Shown: positions 1-7,804, counted from the stretch's first letter. The stretch: 32,566 nt of DNA from Muricoccus nepalensis (GCF_006438825.1 NZ_RCZP01000002.1:1-32566), one strand, 5' to 3'. Translations and numbers: made by a program. The notes: a model not told the origin generated them from the letters alone.

Positions 1-492
1 GCCGCCGCGGCGCCCGCCCCCGTGCCCGCGCCCGCGCCGGCCGAGCCCCCGCCGCCGCCCATCGGCCCCGTCACGCAGCTTCCCCTGCCGCGCTTCGCCT
101 CGCTCCGGGCCGAGGAGGTGAACCTCCGCGCCGGCCCCGGCACGCGCTACCCCATCGAGTGGACCTACCAGCGCCGCGACCTGCCCGTGCAGATCGTCCG
201 CGAGTTCGAGCTCTGGCGCCGCATCAAGGACATGGAGGGCACCGAGGGCTGGGTGCACCAGTCCAACCTCACGGGCCGGCGCAACCTCGTCGTCACCGGG
301 GAGGAACGCGTCCTCCGCCGCCGCCCGGAGGAATCGGGCGCCGTCGTCGCCCGCCTCCAGCCCGGCGTCCTCGGCCGCATCCGCCTCTGCGCCACCGGCG
401 AGACCTGGTGCGAGGTCCAGGTCGGCGAGCACCGCGGCTGGCTGCGCCGGGGCGACTTCTTCGGCGCCATGCCCGGCGAGGAGGTCAAGTAG
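1..492 (+). CDS. SH3-domain protein, 5'-truncated by the window edge
   Basis: The frame is open from base 1 to a TAG at 490-492, so the true start lies upstream. A GTG at 22 falls inside an Ala/Pro-rich stretch and is unlikely to be the start. After this linker comes a bacterial SH3-type region: the 'VNLRAGPGTRYP' signature, then 'GWVHQSNL', then a second SH3-like half with 'WCEVQVGEHRGWL'. This arrangement matches the SH3_4 type of periplasmic SH3 proteins of alphaproteobacteria (COG3807-like), thought to bind cell-wall or peptide ligands. The export signal would be in the missing part. The next gene starts about 100 bp downstream on the same strand with its own ribosome binding site. Family assignment is fairly safe; no specific ligand can be inferred. 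Confidence 0.8.
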   Translation, partial: AAAAPAPVPAPAPAEPPPPPIGPVTQLPLPRFASLRAEEVNLRAGPGTRYPIEWTYQRRDLPVQIVREFELWRRIKDMEGTEGWVHQSNLTGRRNLVVTGEERVLRRRPEESGAVVARLQPGVLGRIRLCATGETWCEVQVGEHRGWLRRGDFFGAMPGEEVK

Positions 493-593
493 CACACGGC
501 GAAACGATCCGGCCCCGTCTTGCCCAGCCCCGCCGCCCCGCCGTATCCCCCGGGCGGGCGGCGCCGGAAGCGCGCCGCGCCAGGAGGGACCGC

Positions 594-1574
594 ATGACCA
601 CACCGCACCGGACCGGCCGCCGGCCGCTCCTCGCCCTGCCCGCCCTCGCCCTCCTCGGCGCTTCCCCGGCCCGCGCCCAGCCGGCCGGCGGCACCCCGCT
701 CCGCCTCGTCGTGCCCTTCCCGGCGGGCACCACGCCCGACACCCTCGCCCGCCTCTACGGCGCGGCCATCACGGGCCCGCTGGCCCAGCCCGTGGTCGTG
801 GACAACCGCGCGGGCGGCGGCGGCATGATCGCGGCCGAGTACGCGGCCCGCGCGGCGGCCGACGGCAACACCCTCTTCGTCGGCGGCAACGGCCCGATCG
901 CCATCAACAAGCACATCACCGACCGCATGCCCTTCGACCCCGACCGCGACTTCCGCCCGGTCGCCTTCCTCGGCATCTCCATGCAGGTCCTCGTGGTGCG
1001 CCCGGGTCTCGCTACTGACCTCGCGGGCTTCCTCGCCGCGGCGCGGGAGCGGGAGGTGAACTACGGCAGCGTCGGCGCGGGATCGGCCAGCCACATGTTC
1101 ATGGCGGGCCTCGTGAACCAGGCGGGGCTGAAGGGCCAGCACATCCCCTACCGCGGCGCGCCCCAGGCCCTGCTCGAGATCGCCGCCGGGCGGGTGGACG
1201 TCATGGTCGCGGCCATCGGCTCCGCGCTGCCTCTCATCCGCGAGGGCAAGGTGGTCGCCCTCGCCGTCACCGGCCCCGCCCGCGACCCGCTGCTGCCCGA
1301 GGTGCCGAGCTTCGAGGAGGCGGGCGTGCCCGGCTTCGTCCTGCCGGTCTGGAACGCCCTCTTCGCCCAGCGCGCCGTGCCCGACGCGGCGGTGGAGCGC
1401 ATCGCGGCCGCCGTCGCCGAGGCCCGGCGGGACGAGGCGGTGCGCCGCGGCGTCGTGGCCGCCGGCTTCACGATCGAGGCGCGCGACCCCGCGGGCATGG
1501 CCGCCTTCATCGCGCGGGAGAGCGACCGCTGGGGCGAGATCGCGCGCGCCACGGGCGTGCGCCTGACGGACTGA
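594..1574 (+). CDS. Bug-family (TctC-like) periplasmic solute-binding protein
   Basis: A 326-residue extracytoplasmic receptor of the tripartite tricarboxylate transporter type. The ATG at 594 is preceded by AGGAGGGA (582-589) at good spacing. A signal peptide with two arginines and a hydrophobic core ends at about Ala28 ('ARA|Q'). The mature part shows Bug landmarks: 'LRLVVPFPAGTTPD' near the N-terminus, 'VVVDNRAGGGG', the 'YGSVGAGSASHM' loop and 'HIPYRGAPQALLEIAAGRVDV'. Bug proteins bind carboxylates and other small molecules between two lobes. No TctA or TctB membrane subunit is nearby, so this is an orphan receptor, as is common where Bug genes have multiplied. The ligand cannot be predicted from sequence alone. 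Confidence 0.93.
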   Translation: MTTPHRTGRRPLLALPALALLGASPARAQPAGGTPLRLVVPFPAGTTPDTLARLYGAAITGPLAQPVVVDNRAGGGGMIAAEYAARAAADGNTLFVGGNGPIAINKHITDRMPFDPDRDFRPVAFLGISMQVLVVRPGLATDLAGFLAAAREREVNYGSVGAGSASHMFMAGLVNQAGLKGQHIPYRGAPQALLEIAAGRVDVMVAAIGSALPLIREGKVVALAVTGPARDPLLPEVPSFEEAGVPGFVLPVWNALFAQRAVPDAAVERIAAAVAEARRDEAVRRGVVAAGFTIEARDPAGMAAFIARESDRWGEIARATGVRLTD

Positions 1575-1698
1575 CCCGCGGCCCATCGGCCACAGCCCGG
1601 CCCCGCCCGCCGCGCGGCCCCCCGCGGCCGATTCCGGCGCCGCCGCGATTGCCCTAAGACAGCGCCTCCCACCCTCGTGCCACGGAGGCCGCGGCGCC

Positions 1699-3573
1699 TT
1701 GCCGGACCTGCTTCACCCCCAGGAGCGCGACCGCCTTCTCGCGGCCCTGCGCCGGCGGCTGCGTCGCGCGGCGCTGGACGGCCGGCCGCTCTCGGGCCTG
1801 GCGCGGACCGAGGCGCCGGGCGCGCCGCTCGCGCTCCGCGACAACGCCCTCGCGGCGGAGGCCATGGCCATCCCCGCCCTACGCGAGGCCGATCCGGGCC
1901 TCGCCGACACCCTCCTCCACTTCCTGACCGCCGTCGCCGAGGAGCCCGGCGCCCCCTCCCGCGCCGTCCGCCCCGCCGAGGCGGAGGCCGCGGCGCGCGT
2001 CGAGATCCTGCGCGACAACCCCGCCGACCTCCGCGTCCTCACCCCCTGGCACGAGTTCACCGGCGACCTCGCCCACGGCCTGCTGCGCCAGCGGATGCGC
2101 GACGAGCCCTCCGCGTCCGGCGAGGCGGCCGGACGCCGCGGCGTCCTGCACAGCGGCAACATGGCGCGCCTGCGCGCCGTCGGCGGCGTGCCCGGCCTGC
2201 TCGGCCGCCTCTCGCTCCGCGCCCGCACGCTCGACGTGGAGGACGCGATCACCGCGGCCGGCGTCCAGCCCGAGGGCGCGGGCGCCCTTCTCTGGCACGA
2301 GAGCGCGCTGCGCCTCCGCCCGCTGCCCGGCGTCTCCCTGCCCATCGGCACCCTCCGCTACGAGTACCGCGTCTCCGCCGCCGACCCCCTCCTGCGCCTC
2401 ACCGTCGTGCTCCGCGCGGGCACCCGCGCCGGCCTCGCCGCGCTTCGCCTGACTACGGCGGCCGACGCCCTCTCCGAGGCCGAGCCCCCCTTCGCCCACG
2501 CCTCCCTCGGGCGCGACGGCGGGCAGGTCCCGCGCGCCGAGGGCCCCTTCGGCGAGGACGAGCTGCTGGCCCAGGGGCCGCTCGACTCCCTCCACCTCTG
2601 GCAGTCCGGACCGGCGGAGGAGGCGCTCGCCCTCCACCTCCGCCCCCGCGCGGGGGAGGCGGTGTTCAGCGCCCGCCTACGCGGGCGGGAGGGCGCCCCC
2701 CACTGGCTCGTCCTCCGCCACGCCTTGCCCGACCTCGCCCCCGGCGGCACCGCGACGCTGCGGGAGGACCGGCTCCTCGCCCGCGGCGTCGCCCACGGCA
2801 CCCCGGCGGCCGCGCTCCGCCTGCTGCGCGACCCCGCGGCGCTCGCCGGCCGCGACCCCGGCCAGGCCGGGATCGGCGCGCCGCTGGCCGCCGTCGCCGC
2901 CACCCTCCTGAACGCCCCCGCCTTCGCCCACCCCATCCCGCGCGACCGCCTGGGCGCCCTGCAGGACTGGCTCGACCGCCAGGTCGCCGCCCTGCCGGAA
3001 GAGGAGGCCGCGGCGCTTCCCCTCGAGGAAACCGCCCTCCTCGTGCTGGCGCTGGACGCCGCCTGGCGCCTCGGCGGCCTGCCGGGCGACCGGCGCCGCC
3101 TGCGCGCCCTTCTCGCGCGCCTCGTGGCGGCGGCGGGGCCGGAAGGACCGGCGGGCGCGGACCTCGCCGGGCGGGGCGCCGCCATCCTCGCCCTCGCCCG
3201 CGGCGGAAGCCTCATCCCCGAGCCCTGGGTGCTCGACGCGCTCCGCCACGCCGTGCTGGCGCTCGATCCCGCCGCGCTCTCCCCCCCACCCGCGACGCGC
3301 GCCCTCGCCGCCGTGCTGCGCGGCCTGCGCGCGGTGGAGTACCTCGCCGGGACCGGCCGCATCCCGCCCGACGCCGCCGTGCTGGCGCGCGCCGCCGCCC
3401 TGCGGGAGGCCTCGCTCGCTGCCCTCTCCGGCCGCCTCCGCGCCGAGGGCGACCGGCTCGAGGTTCTGGCGGAGGAGGGGGGCGAGGCCGATGCCCCCTC
3501 CACGGCCGCCCTCCTCCTCGCCGTCCTCTCCCCGGACGAGGCGGCGCTCTCCATGGGGATGGTGACGGCTTGA
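1699..3573 (+). CDS. Unrecognised 624-residue protein, probably cytoplasmic
   Basis: I do not recognise the family. The start is a TTG at 1699 with CACGGAGG at 1681-1688 about ten bases upstream; no better ATG is near. No signal peptide or membrane segment is visible. Residues ~1-170 look mixed and helical and include 'PWHEFTGDLAHGLL'. Residues ~170-370 look beta-rich ('GTLRYEYRVSAADPLLRLTVVL', alternating hydrophobic residues). The C-terminal third is a series of Ala/Leu-rich helices that could be an alpha/alpha barrel or helical-repeat fold, so a distant link to polysaccharide lyases is conceivable but unproven. Its TGA overlaps the TTG start of the next gene (TTGA), which implies translational coupling with the DUF2272 lipoprotein. 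Base composition matches its neighbours. The reading frame is convincing; the function is unknown. Confidence 0.75.
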   Translation: MPDLLHPQERDRLLAALRRRLRRAALDGRPLSGLARTEAPGAPLALRDNALAAEAMAIPALREADPGLADTLLHFLTAVAEEPGAPSRAVRPAEAEAAARVEILRDNPADLRVLTPWHEFTGDLAHGLLRQRMRDEPSASGEAAGRRGVLHSGNMARLRAVGGVPGLLGRLSLRARTLDVEDAITAAGVQPEGAGALLWHESALRLRPLPGVSLPIGTLRYEYRVSAADPLLRLTVVLRAGTRAGLAALRLTTAADALSEAEPPFAHASLGRDGGQVPRAEGPFGEDELLAQGPLDSLHLWQSGPAEEALALHLRPRAGEAVFSARLRGREGAPHWLVLRHALPDLAPGGTATLREDRLLARGVAHGTPAAALRLLRDPAALAGRDPGQAGIGAPLAAVAATLLNAPAFAHPIPRDRLGALQDWLDRQVAALPEEEAAALPLEETALLVLALDAAWRLGGLPGDRRRLRALLARLVAAAGPEGPAGADLAGRGAAILALARGGSLIPEPWVLDALRHAVLALDPAALSPPPATRALAAVLRGLRAVEYLAGTGRIPPDAAVLARAAALREASLAALSGRLRAEGDRLEVLAEEGGEADAPSTAALLLAVLSPDEAALSMGMVTA

Positions 3574-4430
3574 GGCGCGTTCCCGCGGCCTTGGCCCTCG
3601 CCCTCGCCCTGGGCCTCGCGGCCACCGGCTGCGCCGCGCCGCCCCCGCCGCGCGAGCCCCCGATCGCCTATCCTCCCTCCGTCCGCGAGCGCGTGATGCG
3701 CATCGCCGAGGCGGAGTGGGAGGAATGGGGCCGCCTCGCCGCCGGCCTCGGCCTGCCGCGCCCGCCCGCCGGCACGGAGGGCGCGACCAGCGCCTTCCCC
3801 CGCGTCCTCGCCTATTGGCGCGCCGTGCCGGACGGGGAGGCCGAGGCCGCCATCGCCCGCAACCGCGCCCGCTGGTCCGCGACGCTGGGCGGCCTCCTCC
3901 CGCGGGAGGGCGTCTGGTCCGAGCCCGCCTGGTCCGCCGCCTTCGTCTCCTACGTCATGCGCGCGGCCGGGGTGGACGAGCGCGAGTTCCACGCCTCCGC
4001 CGCCCACGCCTTCTACGTCGACGCCATGCTGCGCGACGCCGCCGAGTTCCCGGCCCAGGCCCCCTTCGTCCCGCACGACCCCGCCCTCCGCGCGCCCGCG
4101 CCCGGCGACCTCGTCTGCGCCGACCGCTCCCGCCGCCCGCTCGCGGCCTGGCAGGACCGCCTGGCCGAGGCCGGCCGCTTCCGCCCCATGCACTGCGACA
4201 TCGTGCTGCGCACCGGCCCCGGAGCGGCGGAGGCGGTGGGCGGCAACGTCGCGGACGCGGTGACGCTCACCCTCTACGCGACCGACGAGGCGGGCCGGCT
4301 GCTGCCCCGCCCGCCCGGCGAGCCCGTGGTCTTCGCCGTCATCGAGAACCGCCTCGGCCGCCTGCCGCCGTTTCAGCAGCCGTTGGTTATCTCCGCGGGC
4401 GGCGCCGGTAACGCGGGCGCAAACCGCTAA
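3570..4430 (+). CDS. DUF2272-type lipoprotein
   Basis: The TTG at 3570 overlaps the upstream stop and gives a 286-residue protein beginning 'MRRVPAALALALALGLAATGC', a lipoprotein signal with candidate lipidation at Cys21. A later TTG (3591) would cut the positively charged start, so I prefer 3570. The mature part has features I associate with DUF2272: 'EPAWSAAFVSYVMRAAGV', 'HAFYVDAMLRDA', 'PAPGDLVCADR', 'HCDIVLRTG' and 'VGGNVADAVT'. The spread Cys and His residues resemble an NlpC/P60-like papain fold, which would imply peptidase or amidase activity at the envelope, but that is inference. It is coupled to the unknown gene upstream. The lower-GC H-NS island begins just after its stop. Confidence 0.78.
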   Translation: MRRVPAALALALALGLAATGCAAPPPPREPPIAYPPSVRERVMRIAEAEWEEWGRLAAGLGLPRPPAGTEGATSAFPRVLAYWRAVPDGEAEAAIARNRARWSATLGGLLPREGVWSEPAWSAAFVSYVMRAAGVDEREFHASAAHAFYVDAMLRDAAEFPAQAPFVPHDPALRAPAPGDLVCADRSRRPLAAWQDRLAEAGRFRPMHCDIVLRTGPGAAEAVGGNVADAVTLTLYATDEAGRLLPRPPGEPVVFAVIENRLGRLPPFQQPLVISAGGAGNAGANR

Positions 4431-4443
4431 GCGCTGCCCAGGA

Positions 4444-4472
4444 TTGTTTGCGCGAAATTTCGCAGTTATATT
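4444..4472 (+). promoter_or_regulatory. Candidate sigma-70 promoter of the H-NS-family gene
   Basis: TTGTTT at 4444-4449 and TATATT at 4467-4472 are separated by exactly 17 bases, a good match to the housekeeping promoter layout and the best seen in the window. A perfect 12-bp palindrome, GCGAAATTTCGC (4452-4463), sits in the spacer and could be a repressor site. Transcription starting about 7 bases beyond the -10 would give a leader of roughly 130 nt before the ATG at 4609. Confidence 0.5.
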
Positions 4473-4505
4473 CCATCCAGAAGAATGCCGCGCGCCTATC
4501 GACAA

Positions 4506-4529
4506 TATCTTCGAAGATAATCATTATCT
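4506..4529. promoter_or_regulatory. Overlapping AT-rich palindromes upstream of the H-NS-family gene
   Basis: TATCTTCGAAGATA (4506-4519) is a perfect 14-bp palindrome. It overlaps AGATAATCATTATCT (4515-4529), a perfect inverted repeat with 7-base arms and one central base. The half-site TATCT/AGATA occurs three times with starts at 4506, 4515 and 4525, close to one helical turn apart. The location downstream of the candidate promoter fits an operator or nucleation site, perhaps for autoregulation by the H-NS-like product. That role is inferred. Confidence 0.4.
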
Positions 4530-4541
4530 CCCTCGACGCGC

Positions 4542-4573
4542 GAACCCCGGGCCGCTTTTGCCGGCCGGGGTTC
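4542..4573 (+). other. Hairpin in the leader of the H-NS-family gene
   Basis: GAACCCCGG (4542-4550) pairs perfectly with CCGGGGTTC (4565-4573) around a 14-base loop. No T-run follows, so it is not a standard terminator. It lies between the palindromes and the GAGAGG ribosome binding site (4597-4602) and could shape or protect the leader RNA. Confidence 0.35.
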
Positions 4574-4608
4574 ACGCCGCAGGATGATCCTACTTCGAGA
4601 GGTGCATT

Positions 4609-4989
4609 ATGGCGGATACGCCGGAACCCACGTCCAGGCGCAAGGGCGGAATCGATCTTGATTCCATGAGCGCGCAGGAACTCACCGCGCTGATCGAGGC
4701 GGCCGAGGCCAAGCGCACCGCGAAGCAGCAGGAGGCGCGGACCGCGCTCATCGAGGAATTCCGCAGCAAGGCCGCCGAAATTGGCCTCGAGCTGAATTCG
4801 CTTATTCCGGCCGCCGCCACGCCCTCCTCCCAGGGCCCCGCCCGCCGCACCCGCCGCGATGCCGGCGGCTCGGTCGCGGTGCGCTTCCGCGGCCCGAACG
4901 GCGAGACCTGGAGCGGCCGCGGCCGCATGCCCCGCTGGCTCTCGGCCATGGAAGCCTCCGGGCGGAAACGGGAAGAGTTTCGTATCTGA
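4609..4989 (+). CDS. H-NS-family nucleoid-associated protein
   Basis: A 126-residue protein of typical H-NS/StpA/MvaT-like length. The N-terminal ~60 residues are charged and helical ('LTALIEAAEAKRTAKQQEAR'), as expected for the oligomerisation coiled coil. A flexible Ala/Pro/Arg linker (about 67-88) follows. The C-terminus carries the DNA-binding core 'FRGPNGETWSGRGRMPRWL' (93-111), with the W-S-G-R-G-x-x-P signature of the family. Such proteins bind the minor groove of AT-rich DNA and silence acquired or inducible genes. The ATG at 4609 has GAGAGG six bases upstream. The gene is monocistronic: it has its own promoter and a strong terminator. Its flanks are clearly lower in GC than the rest of the window, which may provide autoregulatory binding sites or reflect acquisition. 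Confidence 0.9.
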   Translation: MADTPEPTSRRKGGIDLDSMSAQELTALIEAAEAKRTAKQQEARTALIEEFRSKAAEIGLELNSLIPAAATPSSQGPARRTRRDAGGSVAVRFRGPNGETWSGRGRMPRWLSAMEASGRKREEFRI

Positions 4990-5036
4990 TCGATAATTCA
5001 TTTTTTGTGATAAAATGTAGCGACTGATAACTTCCA

Positions 5037-5068
5037 GGGGCGGCTCCCGAAAGGAGCCGCCCCTTTTT
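5037..5068 (+). terminator. Intrinsic terminator of the H-NS-family gene
   Basis: GGGGCGGCTCC (5037-5047) pairs perfectly with GGAGCCGCCCC (5053-5063) around a CGAAA loop, and TTTTT (5064-5068) follows at once. It is a textbook Rho-independent terminator about 50 bases after the stop codon, and the only one in the window with a proper T-run. Confidence 0.93.
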
Positions 5069-5344
5069 CATGCCTTACCACCGCCCAGCGTGCATAAATG
5101 CGAGAGGGTTATTTTTTTCTACAAAAGCCGGGCGCGTGGCACGGCCAAGGCGATGCAAGGGTCCGGCCACCAAACCCCCGGTTTTCACGCGCCCGGTTTG
5201 TTCAACCGCTTTTTACGAAGCCCGCTTCCCGGGCACGCCTCCGAATGGCTTTATCCAAGCGGAGCCTTTGGGGGGCATGGCTTTCAAAAACGTGTTCTTC
5301 CCGGTTGCACTCCCGGCACACGGGAACACGAAAGCGGCCGCCCC
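5069..5344. other. Lower-GC intergenic stretch without a supported gene
   Basis: This 276-bp stretch lies between the H-NS-family terminator and the convergent end of the hydroxylase gene. It has A/T runs (for example 5109-5117) unlike the surrounding DNA. Frames open here have no family resemblance and run into the antisense of the hydroxylase, so none is called. It holds a long inverted repeat (separate entry) and a small hairpin, GCCCG/CGGGC at 5220-5224 and 5230-5234. Confidence 0.6.
5121..5201. repeat. Long interrupted inverted repeat in the lower-GC gap
   Basis: CCGGGCGCGTG (5128-5138) is matched perfectly by CACGCGCCCGG (5186-5196). Beyond a two-base bulge (5126-5127) the pairing continues with ACAAA (5121-5125) and TTTGT (5197-5201), giving 16 paired positions around a 47-base centre. 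It could be a structured small RNA, a REP-like element or the trace of a mobile element. No transposase or direct repeat was seen. Confidence 0.4.
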
Positions 5345-7693
5345 TCAGCCCGTCGCGCCCCGCAGCGCCGCCCAGACGCGCTCGGGGGTCGCGGGCATGT
5401 CGATGTGCTCCACCCTCAGCGCGTCGCAGATCGCCGAGATCACCGCCGGCAACGCGCCGACCGTCCCCGCCTCCCCCGCCCCCTTGGCGCCGAGCGGGTT
5501 GGTCGCGGTCGGCTGCGGGTTGGACAGCACCTCGAATTCCGGCAGGTCGCCCGCGCGCGGCAGGGCGTAGTCCATGAAGGAGGCGGCGAGGAGCTGCCCG
5601 CTCTCGGCGTCGAAGCGCGCCTCCTCCATCACCGCCTGGCCGAAGCCCTGGGCCACGCCGCCGTGGATCTGCCCGTGCATCAGCAGCGGGTTCACCACCG
5701 TCCCGACGTCGTCGGCCACGGTGTAGCGGTCGAGCGTCACCCGCCCCGTCTCGGGGTCGACCTCCACCTCGCAGAAGTGGCAGCCGTTGGGGAAGGTGGC
5801 GTCGCCCGGCGCCACCATGGCCTGGGCCGTCAGCCCCGCGTCCTCGCCGGGCGGGATCGGGCCGGGCGCGTGGGCGGCGGCGGCCACCTGCGCCAGCGTC
5901 ACCCCGCGGTCCGTCCCCACGACGGCGAAGCGGCCGCCGGGCAGGGGGGTGAACTCGACGTCCTCCTCGCCGCATTCCAGCAGCCGCGCCGCGATCCGCC
6001 GCCCCCGCTCCACGATGCGCGCCGTCGCGGCGGAGAGCGCGGTGCCCCCGGCCACCACGCTCCGGCTGCCGAAGGAGCCGCGCCCCTGCGAGACCGCGTC
6101 CGTGTCCCCCGCGACGATCCGCACCCGGTCCGGCGCCAGGCCGAGCAGGCTCAGCGCCATCTGCCGGAACACCGTCTCGTGCCCCTGCCCGTGGTTGTGC
6201 GTGCCGAGCAGGAAGGTCGCGCTGCCGTCCGCGTTCACCCGCACCTCCGCGGATTCCGGAGCCGGCGTCCGCGGCGGCCCCGCGCTGATCTCGATGGCGT
6301 TGGCGACGCCGAGCCCGCGCCGCATCCCCCGCGCCTCGCTCGCCGCCCGCCGCGCCGCGAAGCCCGGCACGTCCGCCGCCGCCTCGGCCATCGCCATGCC
6401 GCGCGCGAAGTCGCCGCTGTCGTAGGTGAAGACGAGGCCCGTGCGGAAGGGCATCGCCTCGCGCGGGATGAGGTTGCGCCGCCGCAGCGCGACCCGGTCC
6501 ATCCCCAGCCGCGCGGCCGCGACGTCGATCGCGCGCTCCACCGCGTAGGTTGCCTCCGGCCGCCCCGCGCCGCGGTAGGGCGCCAGCGGCTGGGTGTTGG
6601 TGAAGGCCCCCCGCACCGTCGCCGCGATGACGGGCGTGCGGTAGACCCCGGCCAGCCCGCCGAGGTTGTTCGTGCTCGCGTGCGGCCCCATCAGCGCGAG
6701 GTAGGCGCCGAGGTTGGCCAGCGTCTCGATCCGCAGCGCGAGGAAATGGCCCTCGGCGTCCAGCGCCAGCTCCACCCGGTTGTGGGTGTCGCGCCCGTGC
6801 GGGTCGCTCTGCATCCCCTCCGTGCGGTCGGCCGTCCAGCGGAGCGGGCGGCCGAGCGCGCGGGCGGCGAAGAGCAGCGCCGCGTGCTCCTGCGTCGGCT
6901 GCCCGCGCAGCCCGAAGGCCCCGCCCATGTCCGGCGAGATGACGCGGAGCGAGGAGGAGGGAATGCCGAGCACCGCCGCCAGCTCGTCGCGCACGGGATG
7001 CGCGCCCTGCACGCCACTGCGCAGCGTGAAGCGCCCCTCCGCCGCGTCGTGCCAGGCCACCGCCGCGCGCGGCTCCATGAAGGCGCCAACGACGCGGCTG
7101 ACTCGGAAGTCGAGGGAAACGACATGCGCCGCCCCCGCGATCGCCGCGGCCGCCGCCGCGTGGTCGCCGAGCGTCCACTCGAAGGCGAGGTTCCCGGGCG
7201 CGAGCCCCGGCCAGACCTCCGGCGCGCCGGGCGCGAGGGCGGAGGCGGCGTCGACCACGGCCGGCCGGGTCTCCCACTCCACCAGGATCGCCTCCGCCGC
7301 GTCCCGCGCCGCCGCCGCCGTCTCCGCGGCCACCAGCGCCACGGGGTCGCCAACATGCGCGACGGCGTCGAGGGCGAGCGCGCGGTAGGGCGGCCGCGGC
7401 ATCGGCGCGCCGCCCGGCCGGTGGCGCGGCACGGCGCAGGGCAGGGTGCCCAGCCCCGCCAGGTCGGCGCCGGTGAAGACCCCCCGCACCCCCGGCAGGG
7501 CCCGCGCCGCCGCGGCGTCGATGGACAGGATCCGCGCCGCCGCGTGCGGGCTGCGCAGGAACACCGCGTGCAGCGCGCCCGGCGGCACCTCGTCCTCGGT
7601 GTAGCGGCCGAGGCCGCGCAGCAGCCGCCGGTCCTCGTGCCGGCGGACCGGGGCGCCGATGCCGGCCCCCGCGGGTTGAACCAGGCCGTCCAT
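5345..7693 (-). CDS. Xanthine dehydrogenase-family molybdopterin-binding large subunit
   Basis: This is the catalytic subunit of a molybdenum hydroxylase of the aldehyde oxidase/CO dehydrogenase type. I chose the ATG at 7693, preceded by GGGAGG, giving 782 residues; a TTG 33 bases upstream is possible but lacks such a site. The N-terminal a/b-hammerhead region begins with 'RRHEDRRLLRGLGRYTED'. Cofactor-binding motifs follow: 'DMGGAFGLRG', 'PYRGAGRPEA', 'GTHNHGQGHET' and 'GSRSVVAGG'. Near the C-terminus 'GAKGAGEAGTVG' contains the catalytic Glu (about 741). Such enzymes normally work with a 2Fe-2S subunit and often a FAD subunit. Neither is encoded beside it, so partners must come from elsewhere, perhaps the 2Fe-2S protein at 22009. 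It is 111 bp below the hydrolase gene, at the end of the catabolic cluster. Confidence 0.9.
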   Translation of the reverse strand: MDGLVQPAGAGIGAPVRRHEDRRLLRGLGRYTEDEVPPGALHAVFLRSPHAAARILSIDAAAARALPGVRGVFTGADLAGLGTLPCAVPRHRPGGAPMPRPPYRALALDAVAHVGDPVALVAAETAAAARDAAEAILVEWETRPAVVDAASALAPGAPEVWPGLAPGNLAFEWTLGDHAAAAAAIAGAAHVVSLDFRVSRVVGAFMEPRAAVAWHDAAEGRFTLRSGVQGAHPVRDELAAVLGIPSSSLRVISPDMGGAFGLRGQPTQEHAALLFAARALGRPLRWTADRTEGMQSDPHGRDTHNRVELALDAEGHFLALRIETLANLGAYLALMGPHASTNNLGGLAGVYRTPVIAATVRGAFTNTQPLAPYRGAGRPEATYAVERAIDVAAARLGMDRVALRRRNLIPREAMPFRTGLVFTYDSGDFARGMAMAEAAADVPGFAARRAASEARGMRRGLGVANAIEISAGPPRTPAPESAEVRVNADGSATFLLGTHNHGQGHETVFRQMALSLLGLAPDRVRIVAGDTDAVSQGRGSFGSRSVVAGGTALSAATARIVERGRRIAARLLECGEEDVEFTPLPGGRFAVVGTDRGVTLAQVAAAAHAPGPIPPGEDAGLTAQAMVAPGDATFPNGCHFCEVEVDPETGRVTLDRYTVADDVGTVVNPLLMHGQIHGGVAQGFGQAVMEEARFDAESGQLLAASFMDYALPRAGDLPEFEVLSNPQPTATNPLGAKGAGEAGTVGALPAVISAICDALRVEHIDMPATPERVWAALRGATG

Positions 7694-7804
7694 CACGCCT
7701 CCCGCCGCCGCGCTGCCCGCGGTCAAGTTCCGGCCGAGACGCCGCCCGGCCCCGAGCCGGGGCGGATCATGTCGAAGCGCCCGCGCGCGATCAATGCGGC
7801 CCCC

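Noticed and set aside
1677-3569. In-frame extension upstream of the DUF2272 lipoprotein, giving a 917-residue protein
   Set aside because: The upstream part is Arg/Pro-rich out-of-frame shadow of the 624-residue gene, while 3570 begins a clean lipoprotein signal.
4448-4669. A 73-residue frame across the H-NS promoter and leader
   Set aside because: It covers the palindromes and hairpin, lacks a ribosome binding site and overlaps the real gene in another frame.
5070-5577. Short open frames in the lower-GC gap after the H-NS terminator
   Set aside because: No family resemblance or ribosome binding site, and they run into the antisense of the hydroxylase gene.
7694-7726. A TTG at 7726 as start of the molybdopterin subunit
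   Set aside because: The ATG at 7693 has GGGAGG directly upstream and the extra 11 residues add nothing to the domain.
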